From Linanthus parryae (lineage: Eukaryota; Streptophyta; Magnoliopsida; Ericales; Polemoniaceae): a stretch of 64,000 bases of DNA. A model generated the notes under the pieces. It worked only from the letters and a program-made list of their open reading frames with translations. It had not been told where the DNA came from and made no database searches. Below are positions 11,301 through 22,581 of the stretch, one piece after another. Numbering within the stretch: position 1 is the first letter of the stretch; each line of letters starts with the position of its first letter. The stretch covers positions 10,860,501 through 10,924,500 of the forward strand of contig JALGPY010000008.1 of NCBI GenBank assembly GCA_023055425.1, written 5' to 3'. The position numbers and the translations under genes are program-made.

Positions 11301-14074
11301 TATTACGGTAAACTTTGTCATGTTAATCTAAATATGTCAACGATTGAAGGATATATCTCTCAAAATGAGAAGTGCATGGGGTTTTTCTATGAAATTAAAT
11401 GTACCGGAGGTTTAGCGTCACAAGTGTCAAATCGCATACAAGTTTAGTATCACTTGTCCTCAAAATAATTATACCAGTAGCCAAATGTTTCGGATTTTTA
11501 TTAAAAAAAAAAGTAACAACCTATTAGTTGTTGTTGTAATGCATATACAATCATTTGATAACACAAATACGTACATAAAGCATATACTATAATTTAACAA
11601 AAATACAGCATTTGTTATATAAATTTGTGCCCCTGCTCAGTCGCCAACGCTTCAAAGTGACGGGTGCCCTTCTATCGCACCTCTGTCACATGGCGTTCAT
11701 ATGCGCAAAAGCTAGACAATTTTGTACCGTTGCCCCAAACTGGTGTAAACACAAAGATATTCCCAAAAAGATACCTGAACAGTTTTTTTTTTTTCCATCA
11801 GCCCTGGTGCCCAGAGCCCCTGCCCACATGCTCTAAGAAAGAGTCATATGGGCATGCCAAGCTCTCTCAAGGCAAATTTGTCAAGGCAAATTGGGTTCTG
11901 TTCTTAGAACCATCTTCTTCAGCTGGTCATATCAACCGTTTTTAGCTCGAACGTATGTGGAAGCTGAAGATCCCAAAAAACTTATTTTTCCAGTTTGGCG
12001 TTTATGGAATAACTCGCTACCAGTTGCTACTCAATTCCGCAACAGAGGCATGGAGGTCCCAATAGCTTGTAATATTTTGTCATGACGAAGACGAATCCGA
12101 TGATCATGTCTTTCATTTGTTTGTAATTGGAAAGGGATAATCAGATATTTGATTGTTGAAGTGTTCTCGAATCAACCAGTGGACATATGTTAACAATTTG
12201 TGGCTATCTTTTGGGCAATATGGCGCAACAGAAATGAAAGTGTCTTCAACTACAACAAAAATCCCCAGTGTAGGTAGCAAATTTTGGATTGAGCTACTTA
12301 CAGTGGTACAAAGAGGCTGAGGTGAGTGAATTGTTTGGCGAGACTACCATGGCTGAGACTCCTTCAATCTTATACCCATATGACTCTTTCTTAGAAATGC
12401 TGTTCAATTGGGTTCTGTTCTTGGCTCAATCATTTTCAATTAAGTTAGTACTAATTCATGTTCATCTTCTTCTTCATCTGTGTTGGAAATGATTGAGTAT
12501 GGGAAGGTGTGCCATTGTTGTTGTATACTTCACTTGTGGTGTTGTGGGGTAACAGAAGATTGGATTCTTTCCTTTGATCAGCTGTGATGATGATGATGCA
12601 AGTCTTTTGTTTGTTTGCTTCTTTTTTCTGGGTATCATTTCCTGTTGTTCGGTGTGGGTTTATTCATTTTCTTTAGGGGTACCCTTGTTTGTGTGTAATA
12701 CGGGCGTATCAATATTATTTAATATTTATTTTTCGAATTTTAATTAATAATACGGGTTTAGCCCGTTAGAGTTAGGGTTAGTATTAGTCTATTTAAGAGA
12801 TGTAATCTCCCAACTTATTCAATCAAGCAATAAACAAATCAGTCTTTTCCTTTTTCTTTTTTTACTTATCGTGTTTGTGTGCGTGGCCGATCGTTACCGG
12901 ACAGTAACAGTGTGTGGGACTGTGGGATTCTTCAATTTTCTAGGGTTTGGGGACCTTGTGATGGAGTTGGTGGTGTCTCAGCCATTTGCCCTAAATACTG
13001 TTGTTAGGGACAGACTAACGATCCACAAATGGGGGTGTAACTTTCCTGAAGCTTTTTTTGAGAAAAACTTTCCTGAAGTTGGGTACCCTGAAGGGGTGAA
13101 AGTGTCGTTTTCCAAACTGGATGGGTGAAAGTGTCCTTCATTCACACTAGATGAGGTGAAGGTGTCTTTTAACCACATAAGATAAGTCAACCGTTTCTTA
13201 TCCAACAGCCCTGGTGCCTCAGAATAGTGGTAAACTTGGACGGGCTGAACACGAACCCGAGGCCCAATTGAAAAAAATCGGGCTTGGGCACATACTTTTA
13301 GAAATTGACAATTTAAATATAATCTAGCATTATATAGTTTATTAATTTTTAGCCTCAAATAACAAACTTTTTGCAAACACTCAAATAACTTTAAAATACA
13401 TACTTTCCGTATCTTCTTTGGCATTAAGTTTATTAATTAAATTATAAGAGCACAATTCAAAGTGAGATTAAAGTGATAACTAAATTCATTTATCAAGTTC
13501 AATGAATTCAATCCGAACCCAAATTAATTTGTATGAATTTGGACACGGGCGGGCTCACGATGCTCTAAACTCGAGTTGGGCTGAGCTAGGACAGCCTCCA
13601 CAAAACTCGGGCTTGGACTTAAGCAGCGGTGTCAACCCATCCAACCTGCCCGACTTGCAGTCCAACCCTCGAACCCCTGCACTCTCAATGAATGTGGGCA
13701 TGCTTCAAGAAGGGTCATATCGGTATGTCTCTCTCTCTCTCCATATACACATCAGAATGGAGAAACCCGCCCTAATTATGCATCAATCGAAAGGCATGAT
13801 TAGAAGAACTCACCAGCATGCTGAATCCGGTGACGGAAGCGAAGGAAATGGCCATGGAAGCGCCGGAGAGAGCCAATTTGCCCAAATGGCCAACAAACAT
13901 CATGGAGATGAGCTGCAGGCAGTAAAGGAGAAAACTGACGGAGATGAGTGGGCCAGCTAGCCATAGCTGCTTCTTCACTTCCACTATCAACTCCTCCCTC
14001 CCGTTTCTTCTCTCGCCGGCGACGATTATCAGCGGCGATTTCAGGCCTTGCTCTTCTCCTCCTGTTCTGTCCAT
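8309..14074 (-). CDS. MATE efflux transporter (DETOXIFICATION-like), copy A
   Basis: Eight exons join in frame to 484 aa: 14074-13814, 10511-9967, 9879-9793, 9684-9628, 9111-8873, 8761-8643, 8541-8455 and 8368-8309. All introns are GT-AG. MATE proteins are twelve-helix membrane antiporters that export small organic compounds using a cation gradient. Family marks seen here are QLWLAGPL and [12 protein letters not shown] in exon 1, [14 protein letters not shown] at the start of exon 2, [17 protein letters not shown] in exon 3, and [16 protein letters not shown] in exon 5. The start is the ATG of [10 protein letters not shown], which gives the usual cytosolic N-terminal tail before helix 1. The protein resembles the Arabidopsis DTX1-19 group; substrate cannot be told. 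Intron 1 is 3.3 kb here against 1.3 kb in copy B because of nested transposons. The exon 2 acceptor is TAG in this copy and CAG in copy B. Confidence 0.93.
10914..11649. mobile_element. Non-autonomous hAT-like element
   Basis: The sequence CAGGGGCGGAGG... to ...GTCGCCAACG is flanked by a perfect 8-bp duplication CTTCAAAG (10906-10913 and 11650-11657). Copy B has the uninterrupted site (ATTCAAAGTGCCCC near 44690). The terminal inverted repeats are weak. No transposase is encoded, and a Mutator-like MITE is nested within. Confidence 0.7.
11100..11459. mobile_element. Mutator-like MITE with arms of about 100 bp
   Basis: A 360-bp foldback element begins GGACAAGTGAC and ends in CACTTGTCC. Its two arms pair over roughly 100 bp with a few mismatches. 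Nine-base flanks TTAAAATAA and TCAAAATAA match at eight positions, as expected for a Mutator-type target duplication. There is no coding capacity. It sits inside the hAT-like element. Confidence 0.78.
11940..12330 (+). pseudogene. LINE remnant, zf-RVT region
   Basis: Reading across frames gives a typical end of a plant LINE reverse transcriptase: MWKLKIPKNLFF, then VWRLWNNSLPVATQFRNRGM, then CNICHDEDESDDHVFH, then FWAIWRNRNESVF. Order and spacing match the zf-RVT domain, but several frame changes separate the parts. It lies in MATE A intron 1 on the opposite strand to the gene and is absent from copy B. Confidence 0.6.
12690..12910 (+). other. Possible LTR fragment
   Basis: An AT-rich block has a TATTTAAG box near 12791, and its layout recalls 50280-50560. 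It might be a degraded solo LTR. No target duplication or internal region is visible. Confidence 0.25.
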
Positions 14075-14309
14075 ACCAGAAGAGAGGGCAGAGCATGTGA
14101 TGGAGCAGATGTTTAGGAGGTGAATGTTTGGCGCCTACTTAAGAAAAGAGATAAAAGGCCGCATCGTCATCACTCGTCGTTTTTAATTGGTTTCTTTAAC
14201 AAAAATGTTTCTATCTTTTGCAGTCTGTTATTGACCTGGATTGTTTTTTCCATTTTTAATTGGTTTCTTTACAAAAATGTTCCTATGTTTGAAGGAGTCC
14301 ATTGACCTT

Positions 14310-14400
14310 ATTTTTTTAAGAACTACATTATGTAGTCGGGTTCAAACTCGAGACTTTATGGAGGGTTTTAAACGCTTTACTGCTGAGTTAGAACTTATTT
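14310..14400 (-). mobile_element. tRNA-derived SINE-like sequence, minus strand, unit A
   Basis: On the minus strand an A-box-like TAACTCAGCAG and a B-box-like GAGTTTGAACC lie about 40 bases apart. An A-run follows (T-run on the plus strand at 14311-14317). Copy B (46184-46295) has a better preserved B box, GAGTTCGAACC. It does not fold as an obvious tRNA. Confidence 0.5.
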
Positions 14401-15110
14401 GCGTTATTAAAATGGTTTAGATTATTATTGTTTTATTTTTTATTTTTAGAGAGACCTGTATTTGATTATTGAAGATGCGGTTAATATGCCCGCAAACTGA
14501 CACAGACGTTATGAATTCCCTAAGAAATATGTGTACATAAATGATATACATGTGATGACTTGTGTTTATCGGTTAAAAATAATGTATTAATGAGTTCAAC
14601 TCAAGTTATTTATGTACGGTTCATTAGATCACGGAAGGAGTGCTAATGCAGCACGTAAACTATTTATTGGGCATTTTAAGGATGGAAATTGTTTTAAGTT
14701 GACACCTATTAAGATGAGAGACCAGAAATATATGTTTTCCTATCTCAACGATATAAAAAGTTTCAAATACTAACAATTACTATTGCAACTCGAGTTGGCT
14801 CCAGCACATGTATCGAGGTTACCCAAGCCCATTCAAGGCCGAGTTAGGAGCATCGTCAGGCTGTCCAAGTCCAAATTCATACAAATCAATTTGGGCTCGG
14901 ACAGATTTTGGACTAGACCATGAACTTAATAGATTTCTTTAGTTATCACTTTCATTGAAGTTACTACATAAAGGTTAATTTAATAACTTAAATATAAAAG
15001 AGATACTAAAATCATGAATATCAAAGTTTGTTATTTAACAAAAAAATAATGAAAGTGCCAAATTATTTTTCAAATTATAAGGAATAATAAATATTGAGAG
15101 AAGCAGTTAG

Positions 15111-15203
15111 GGTGGTAGCTCTAGTGGTAGAGCGTTGTAAGCTCCTACATGAGGTCCCGGGTTCAAACCCGGTTAACGATAAAAACAATTTCTCAAAAAA
15201 AAC
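15111..15203 (+). mobile_element. tRNA-derived SINE-like sequence, unit A
   Basis: A box TAGCTCTAGTGG (15117-15128) and B box GGTTCAAACCC (15160-15170) are spaced as in a tRNA promoter. An A-rich tail follows after TTTCTC. The flanking GAGAGAAGCA and AAGAGAAAGCA may be remnants of a target duplication. The copy at 46991-47092 is more decayed but has a longer A-run. Confidence 0.6.
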
Positions 15204-15505
15204 ACCAAGAGAAAGCACAAAGAAAGCGAAAAAAAAAATCTCAATTTACACGGTCTTTTCTTCCTCACCTCCCTCTCCCTCTCCCCTCCCTCTCCCTCTC
15301 CCCTCCCAATCCCTGCACGGTCTTTTCTCCCTCTCCTAAACTACTCATCGTCTACAACCCATTCTCTTCTCTTTTCAATAAAATTTATTTAAAAATTTAT
15401 TTAATAATTTAGAAATAAATTATTAATAATAAAAATAGTACAAATAATACATTGCTCAGAAAGTGGAATCATGTGACAGCTTAGAAAACAAACGGATGGC
15501 TAGTT

Positions 15506-16785
15506 TTCCGAGAGTGCTTGATTGTTTTTACTTTCTTTAAAAACCAATGAAAGATCATGCATAGAAATAAGCGATTCCGTAAGGAAAAATTGTTTGTCTT
15601 TGGGATTTTGAAAGTGAAAAAATATAGAAATCACCCTTTTTTAAATTCAAACCGAGCCAAAAAATTTTCAGGCCTTACTAATGGCTTTTTGCATGACAAT
15701 TGGAGACAACGAAGTCTTCCCCAATAATTTTGTAACGAGAGAGTCTTTAAGAATCTCACTAAAAGTAAAGACTCTTGTAGTATTCAAAGACAGCACAGAA
15801 CCCCTCTCATCTAACATTTCCTCCATGGAATCATAGAAAGAGGGACTGTGAGAATCAAATTGAAAAGGTTTTGACATTTTAGGACATAGAAGAGAAGAGG
15901 TAGAGATTGAAGAAGAGAGTGGAGATTGGGAATGGAGATTGGAATGCATTCCGAAGGAAATGCAGACGAAGAGATTAAAAGGTGGACGAAACCTGCAAGG
16001 AAGATTCAGAGAAGATTTGATTAGAAATTAAACAAGTAGAGAAAATCGCAAGAGATAACAATAAGACAATGCATGTAAAGCTAATGATGAAAATGTGGGG
16101 GGAAGAGTATAACAATGGGAAAGAAAGCAATTTTCAAGACATGCATATGGTGGGTTACTAGGCAGTAGGGTGGTGATGGTGTAGAAATTCAAGAAGATGG
16201 AGAAGGTGAAGAGATAAGTTGATCTAAATTAGCAGATTAAGATTTGTGAATTAGAAAGAGAAGGAAGAAGGATTAAGCTTTTTCAGTGAAGCCGTGAGCA
16301 AGGAAGATTGCGGCTCGAAGAGCATTGGGAGAGGCTCTTAGGAGAGAGAGCATGTTTTAGGCTTTTTGGAGAGACTGTTTCTCAAAACACTGTTTAGGAG
16401 ATCTTACAAATTATTTTTTCTCGTTTTAAACATGTACCCAGCAGTGTCGGACGAAATAGTTTGTTCTATACCAACACCATTATGTGGGCTAGCGAAGTAC
16501 GACAAAAATGTCTTTAACTATCTTCTTTTGTGACGAAATGTGTAGATCGTGCTAATTCTTTGGCCTAAAAGTAGGATGTGAAATAATTTCACTATGAGGA
16601 GGATCAAAATTGGCGGTTGAGTTGGATTTCAAAGGGTTGGTAGCAATCAAACATGACACAATGGACTTGGCGAAGAAACTGAAAGAGTAGAGAGAGGGTG
16701 ATGATGAAGATTTATCGTGATGTCTGCTCTGGGATATTTATTCAAGTGTTCAAGAAGTGATAGCGATCATTTGAGTATTGCTAAC
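15506..16785. other. Spacer between duplication units
   Basis: Sequence unique in this window. Apart from one weak open frame on the minus strand (15668-15949) no gene is seen. It is rich in GA tracts and ends at the target duplicate of a solo LTR. Confidence 0.5.
15668..15949 (-). CDS. Hypothetical short protein or gene fragment
   Basis: A 93-codon open frame begins MHSNLHSQSPLSSS and ends KAISKA. The first half is Ser-rich and could be organelle-targeting-like. A GTAAGG near the end (about 15672) could be a splice donor, so this may be exon 1 of a lost gene. The family is not recognised and there is no second copy for comparison. Confidence 0.2.
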   Translation of the reverse strand: MHSNLHSQSPLSSSISTSSLLCPKMSKPFQFDSHSPSFYDSMEEMLDERGSVLSLNTTRVFTFSEILKDSLVTKLLGKTSLSPIVMQKAISKA

Positions 16786-17397
16786 TGTAGATACAGCTTT
16801 CCAGACAAGCAGATCACAGCCACGTGGCAGCAATCCAGCACTCCCAGCTGTGCTCCATACACACCGGATAACTACCTATGCTTATCCACACGGGGGCTGC
16901 GAGACAGGGCCCTCGCGTACTAACACGGTACTTGTAGGGACTTAGTGGTTTGGAGGCTAGGGTAAGGCCCGTCGCGCGCGTGCGACAACCACGCTCGCGC
17001 ACGACCCTTTGTAACCGCTTTGAGAGACTTAATGGCCAAGTCTTATAAACCCGGCTTGACCTCATAACGGTCTCCGGTATGTACGGTCAGGTGCATAACG
17101 GTTCCTATATACACGGTCGAACGTGCTGTTACAGGGGCTACAATGCAGCCGCCATTTATGGTGCATTAACCCCCTCACAACGGTCACTTCCCAACTATAT
17201 ATAGTATTGTTAGCCCTCCGTTGCGACACACTGGTTGATCACTGGTTCTACACTAGCCATTAAGCTGTCTCTCTCTCTCTCTCTCTCTCAGTTCCAACTG
17301 CTTACCCTCTCCCTACGCACACCCTAAATCTCTCGGTGGCCTTATTCTCTACTTGAGGTTCACACTTAGATCTCTCCGACGGATTTCAGTGAGCACA
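16786..17397 (+). mobile_element. Solo LTR related to the Ty3/Tat element
   Basis: The sequence TGTAGATACAGC ... GTGAGCACA is flanked by perfect CTAAC duplicates (16781-16785 and 17398-17402). Its first third closely follows the sense strand of the Ty3 LTR: CCACGTGGC, then GGGGGCTGCGAGACAGGGCC, then GGTTTGGAGGCTAGGGTAAG. It lies in the opposite orientation to the full element at 21272-37254. It contains ACTATATATAG near 17203. No internal sequence remains, so it probably arose by LTR-LTR recombination. It is clearly older than, or a different subfamily from, the full element. Confidence 0.88.
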
Positions 17398-17931
17398 CTA
17401 ACCTACTACAAACAATGCAACTCATATTTTTCTTGTGAAATGGGCTTAATTGACTAACTACTCCCAGCCCAATGGAGGCACTGCATTTGTTGCAAGTCAT
17501 TTAGGCTCATTCGGCTCTGATTAGTTAGTCGTTTAGGCTCGTTTCACAAAAAAATTGACACACACACTCTCTCTCTATGTGTGTGTGTGTGTGTTTGGGT
17601 TCCTATACTCATAAAAATTCAGAATATTTGAGCCTTCTTCATTGTTAATCAATCTTCGTTTTTGTATACCTCCATCTTCTCCCCTCTAAACATATACAAA
17701 TTTCACGCCTATCATGAGAGATGTGTGGGTGAAAATGACAATGAAAAGGTAAACGGTGATTTAAGCACCGATCTAGGGTTTCTTAAATAAACGTGCACTA
17801 CTTCGTTCAAGAACCACCTGAAAGTCCAAGCCCAATAAAAAAACCCAACCTTGCTCCAACAAAGACCCATGGTTTGACTTGACCATCTTGTGCAAAAATA
17901 TGAAGCAGAACCAAACCAGGGGCCCGGACAA
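17398..17931. other. Spacer, non-coding
   Basis: No gene is seen. There is a TG microsatellite near 17579-17596. The left border of unit B falls at or before the end of this stretch. Confidence 0.5.
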
Positions 17932-19089
17932 AACTCTTAATTGGATCCACCAAAAAGCCCATTCCTCATAACTTGGTTCCAGTTTTAACCACGAAGGAGG
18001 ATTCGAATCCATCGAAGCGAGTTAACCTGTTCACTGATATCCATCCCTCCATCATTTTCAAAAACTTGTTTTCTCTCAAAGGGGGAGATGAAGGAAACCC
18101 CTAATTTAAAAATCAAGATTAGAAACATAAACATGATCTCCAAATTGTCCCAACACATATGTCAATTGCCTCTTAGCCTCCAAGCAAAGAGTAATTATTG
18201 CTTGCTCCAAGAGCAAATATAACGCGGGCTATTATTTCAAAAAAAACAAAACAAAACGTGGTGCTCTAATCAGTACACCACATGACATGTCAGGAACATG
18301 TAGGAAATCCACTTTCTTTTGTCTGCCACTCATTCTCTCTGTTCTGTCATGTGTTTTATGGTTAGAGAAAATCCACATCATTTGCTCGAGAGCAAACAAA
18401 AATTTCTCCCAAGCAAAGCAGTCCAAGAACACATGGATTACATAATCAAGGTTCGGGCAGAGCCAAAATAGAAGAAAGCAAGGAATTGAATGTTAAGACG
18501 AATCACAAAGTAATATAAAGATGTCCTATTTCAAGAAAACAATTCCATCAACTTTTTAGATCAAAGAAACAAAGATCCTTTCACTAGGAATGGAGGAACT
18601 TGAAGGTGTTCTCCATTTTGAGGGTGTGACGGGTGACCCTGAACAACCCCAAAATCCCAATGACTACAATCTGTTGGAACTGTCAGGGGCTGGAGAATGA
18701 CTCGATAGTTCGACACCAAAGGAAATGTCATTCCATGTATGACCCAAAATAATTTGCCTTTTCCGAACAAAAATGGAAAAACAAAAACATTTCTCATTCA
18801 ACAAAATCTCAATTTTGATCATTCATGGCGTGTAGAACCGGAAGGGCTATCCGGAGAAATCTAATTGCATCAGCAGGTAACAGAACAACGATGCTCTCTT
18901 GTTCGACTTCCATGTTTAAATTGACCATAACTTTCATGTCGGAATTGAATTTAATGCTGCAAATGCGGTGAATGCATGCACATTTTGATACTTTGTTTGA
19001 CTTTAGTTATGGGCCACGAGATAACAAAGTTGATACTGTGTAGTAGCCCATGATAAAAAATTAGAGTAGAATCTTTAAATTTAGTGGTG
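17932..19089. other. Non-coding flank of unit B
   Basis: The duplicate of bases 1-1158. No gene is seen. Confidence 0.7.
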
Positions 19090-19094
19090 GGCTT

Positions 19095-19998
19095 TGTTAG
19101 AAATGGATAGTTAAATCTATGGAGAAATGGAAGCAAGCTTGGTAGCTTGAAGAAGCTTGAAACCAAGATGGTAAATAGTCCCACATTGGTACTCAAAAGG
19201 TAGGTGGCTTTATATGGTTTCACACACATGGGTAGTGTATAACTACTAAGGTGTGTGGAGGACCATGGGTGTTCTTGTGTGCCTCGCGCACACACACACA
19301 CGCGCGCCGCCGTCGCCTCGCCTCGCCTCGGGTCGGGTAGAAGGGCGATTTGGGCGAAATGTCTCGGCGTCTCGCGTCCGCGAGGCGACCTGGCGCGAGA
19401 GTATAAATCAGTTTTGGTCCATTACACACCAGTTTAATTTTTAATTAATGGGTGTTTTAGGAATGAAATCAAAATGGGTTTTGACCGCATTAATGGGGGA
19501 TTAATTAGGGCATAATGGCATCAGTTTTCCATATCTGTTTTTCAATGGTGGAAAAACGTTTTTGATGTTATTTTTTTTCGACTTTTCTTCAACGTTTTTG
19601 CTTCTGACTGCTCTCTCTCTCCACTGAAATCCGAACTACTCGAGTGTTCTTGGCGAATTGAGGTGTTGATCGTCGTTGATCTTCGGCGTTGCTGGAAAAA
19701 GAAGATCGGAGCTGTTTTATCCTGGAAGGGTCATCGCCGGTATCCCAACACAGCGTAAGTGGGGGCGATTATCTCTTCAAGAACAGTCAGGCCTTCTCGC
19801 AAGACCTGACGACTCAGCTGATTTTTCCAGACACTATTATAGCGTGGATTAGAGGTATGTCGAATATGCTTTATTTTAATCAGTTTCTAATATGTGTACT
19901 GTTTACCTTCATGTTTTGTTACCTGCGTTTCTTGGGCCATGTATTGTTAAATAAATTGGCATGTCTAAAATTGATAATTTTAGTGTTTAGATCCAACA
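19095..19998 (+). repeat. Copia B 5' LTR
   Basis: A 904-bp LTR, TGTTAGAAATGG to GATCCAACA. It closely matches the copy A 5' LTR, including the short GC block (CGCCTCGGGTCGGGT) that differs from both 3' LTRs. Confidence 0.93.
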
Positions 19999-20033
19999 AT
20001 ATTGAAGAGATAATCTGTTATTTGTTTAACAAA

Positions 20034-20927
20034 ATGGCAAGCGAAACTGAAAAATCTGTTGACGGTTCTTCTACATCTGCTGTGGGCATTGATTGGTCCA
20101 CTTATACCTTTCCACAAGCTGTTGAATTGACTGGTTTACCATAAAAATTCAATGGAGGCGTCGGCTTTTCTCGTTGGCAGAAAAATCTGAAATTGTGGTT
20201 AACAATAAAGGGTCTATGGCCTGTTGTGGAATATGAGAATCCGGTAGTGGATCAAGAAAATGATGATTCTGTTAAGGCTTTTGCGAAATGGGCTGAGAAA
20301 GACAGAGTGTCTAGAGCGGCTATTTTAGCTGCTCTGTCGAACACTCTGTTTGATGTTTATTCATCAGATTCCTACACCACAAAGCTCTTATGGGAAAAGA
20401 TGAATGAGACACATAATACTGACTCTCAGGGTCTGGAAAAGTATTATGTGTCTAAGTTTCTTGATTTCAAACTGGAGGACAATAAGTTCATGACTGAGCA
20501 GGTGCATGAGTACGAGATGATTGTGCATGCTTTGAAGGAGTCTGGTATGGACCTTCCTGAATTTTTTTTGGTTATGTGTGTGATTGAAAAGCTCCCTAAG
20601 TCTTGGGAAGATTTTTGTCTCTCTCTGAAAAGGCAGAAAGGAGAAATCATATGGACTTACCTCATGCTGGAAATCCCGGTGCATGAACAACACAAGTCTA
20701 AACATGGACATGTGATGCCAACAGAACCTGGTAGCGCGAAGGTGAATGTTGTCACTGTTGGAAAGAAAAGGAAAAATGTTGTTAAGAAGGATGGAAATGA
20801 TAAACCTAAGGATGACAATGACAAGGCCAAGAAACGAAAGAAAACAAACCATGTTGGTTTTGTGGACAGGTTGGACATTTTAGCAAGAAATGCCCTAAAA
20901 AGAAAGCTAAGAAAACCGACGTGGTAG
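20034..20927 (+). pseudogene. Copia B gag, broken
   Basis: The capsid frame starts at ATG 20034. A single TAA at 20142-20144 interrupts it, after which the frame is open to 20927. As in copy A the CCHC knuckle is in a different frame (-1), so the lysine-rich tail of the capsid frame runs past the knuckle out of register. Confidence 0.88.
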
Positions 20928-21271
20928 CGCAAGCGAATGCTGTGCTTGGAACCACAAGTGGGCCTGTGGTGAACATGGTTGTTGGTAAAGCTTCTTCTTC
21001 TGGAACCGACGTTAACCGGTATGTTACTTACAACACTGCACTATTTTCCACATCTTTGTCAAATGAATGGTTGATTGATACGGGAGCTAATGTGCATATA
21101 TGTGCGGACATTAGTTTATTTGTATCTTATCAACATAGTCGTGGTTTGACAGTGAAGATGGGGAACACGAGTGCCTCTCAAGTACTTGGAATAGTAAACG
21201 TGGACCTCAAGTTTCCTTCGTGTCATATTCTATCCCTGACGAGAGTGCATCATGTTCCTGATGTTCGTAGG
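20852..21271 (+). pseudogene. Copia B zinc knuckle and protease, cut by Ty3
   Basis: From the CCHC knuckle at 20852 the frame is open through the protease motif LIDTGAN near 21072. It reaches the Ty3 insertion point after GTAGG (21267-21271) and continues at 37255. Confidence 0.88.
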
Positions 21272-21894
21272 TGTGCACAAGAGATTCCGGCAGGGAGACC
21301 TCCGTGTACACCGTACGTAGTGGATCAAGGATCGCACAGGAAGAATAGGGGTGTGTGTAGGGAGAGAGTAAGTCAGTAGCAATGTCTGAGAGAGAGACAG
21401 AGGTTTGGCCGAGCTTCCGCGTATGGCAGTGTTGTTCTCTTTGTATGGAAAGAGTAACGATATATATACTGGAGAACGTGGCCGTTGTAGTGTAGTTAGT
21501 GCGCCCATTAATGGCGGCTTAATTAGCTTAACCGTAACGGCACGTTCGTCCGAGTATATAGGAACCGTTAGAGCACGTGGTGCGCGAGTACCGGAACCGT
21601 TACGAGGTTGACCGGGTTTGACCGGATTGACCGGGTCTAGGGAGCTCGTGCCATAGATCTCTCAAAACAGTTACTAAAGGTCGCGCGCGGGCTTGGCTCG
21701 CACGCGACAGGGCTTACCCTAGCCTCCAAACCACAAATCCCTACAAGTCCCGTGCAGTGGTATGCGAGGGCCCTGTCTCGCAGCCCCCACATGGATCAGC
21801 TCGGCTGGTGATCCTGTGTGTGTGGAGCACAATATGGTGTGCTGGATGATCGCCACGTGGCTAAGATTAGCCATGTCAGAAAGCAGTATCTACA
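21272..21894 (-). repeat. Ty3 3' LTR
   Basis: On the minus strand it begins TGTAGATACTGC and ends CTTGTGCACA. Base-by-base reading against 36632-37254 (offset 15,360) shows no difference. A TATA-like AGTATATATATCG lies at about 21459-21471 on the minus strand. Confidence 0.95.
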
Positions 21895-21908
21895 TTAGCC
21901 CCCTTTCT
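21895..21908 (-). other. Ty3 polypurine tract
   Basis: Read on the minus strand, AGAAAGGGGGCTAA directly precedes the TG of the 3' LTR, the expected place for plus-strand priming. Confidence 0.7.
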
Positions 21909-22155
21909 GCGCGTGAAGGCTTGTAGCTGTATAGGCTTCCATGCGCGGAAACCAACATGCGCGTCGTCGTCACGCACCAATTCAAATACGGGTAAGTTCA
22001 GCCCCCGTGCGTGTCATTATGACCTAAAACCCCTAGAGTCGTGCCGTCTGACCTTTAGGGTTTTAGGCGTGACGTCAGCCCGTCCTGTGATTGCGCGACA
22101 CGACGGTGACGGTTGCGATTCGACTACTGAAGGGACGCAACCCCTCACTCTTTTG

Positions 22156-22163
22156 GATAAATA
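22156..22163 (+). promoter_or_regulatory. Candidate TATA box of the antisense gene
   Basis: GATAAATA lies about 420 bases upstream of the antisense ATG and just inside the 3' LTR. A 5' untranslated exon and intron probably follow, because a pyrimidine-rich tract ending CTTTCGCAG (acceptor at 22579) sits two bases before the ATG. The donor of that intron was not resolved. Confidence 0.35.
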
Positions 22164-22581
22164 CCTTGTATCCCATTATTGCAGAGCATCACTTCTTTCT
22201 CTTAAAGTGAATGGTACCCGGAGATCTTCGAGAGCAGATCCAGATAATCAATCATCAGTTCAAGACTGCAAATCGTATTCTTCAATTGTGCATCTCCAAG
22301 CAGGCTTCAAGGAAACAAGGTTGGCCTCGTTTACTCTTGATTTAAACTACCAGTGTTCGCCTTGAATCGCATTGAATCTGTAAACCCATGAAGTGTGTGA
22401 AGAGGCTTTGATCTTTAAACCTGCTTCGTTCTTAATCTTTCAACGATATTGGATCTTGCAACTCCCCAATTTCTGAAATCGGCACTGGAACTGTTTGCTT
22501 CCTGTTGCATAGATCTCGAATTCCAAAATTCAAACTGACTGGTGTGATATTTCTCCCCCCTTTTTTTGCCCTTTCGCAGGA

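Larger units (their letters stand above)
10810..11833. mobile_element. Tourist-like MITE remnant in MATE A intron 1
   Basis: The ends GAGCATG ... CATGCTC are flanked by TAA on both sides (10807-10809 and 11834-11836), as expected for PIF/Harbinger-type elements. The start aligns with copy B at 44529. A hAT-like element is nested inside. Copy B's homologous end also aligns with about 13705 in copy A, so the right border is less certain than the left. Confidence 0.5.
1..15505. repeat. Tandem segmental duplication, unit A
   Basis: Base 1 corresponds to base 17932, and similarity then runs through a Copia element, a MATE gene and its upstream region until it stops after the shared TAGTT at 15505 (unit B: 47420). 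The left edge lies outside the window. Unit A lacks the Ty3 insertion found in unit B but has about 2 kb of extra transposon sequence in MATE intron 1. That the unit arose by duplication is inferred from colinearity and from the identical Copia target site in both copies. Confidence 0.93.
14075..15505. other. Upstream region of MATE A with SINE-like sequences
   Basis: This stretch should contain the MATE A promoter, which reads leftward from 14075. No convincing TATA box was assigned. It matches 45919-47420 of unit B and contains two tRNA-derived SINE-like sequences and a TC-rich stretch near 15265-15335. No other gene is seen. Confidence 0.6.

Noticed and set aside
15111..15181. A functional tRNA gene
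   Set aside because: A and B boxes are present, but there is no convincing acceptor stem, an A-rich tail follows, and the copy in unit B is decayed; this fits a tRNA-derived SINE.
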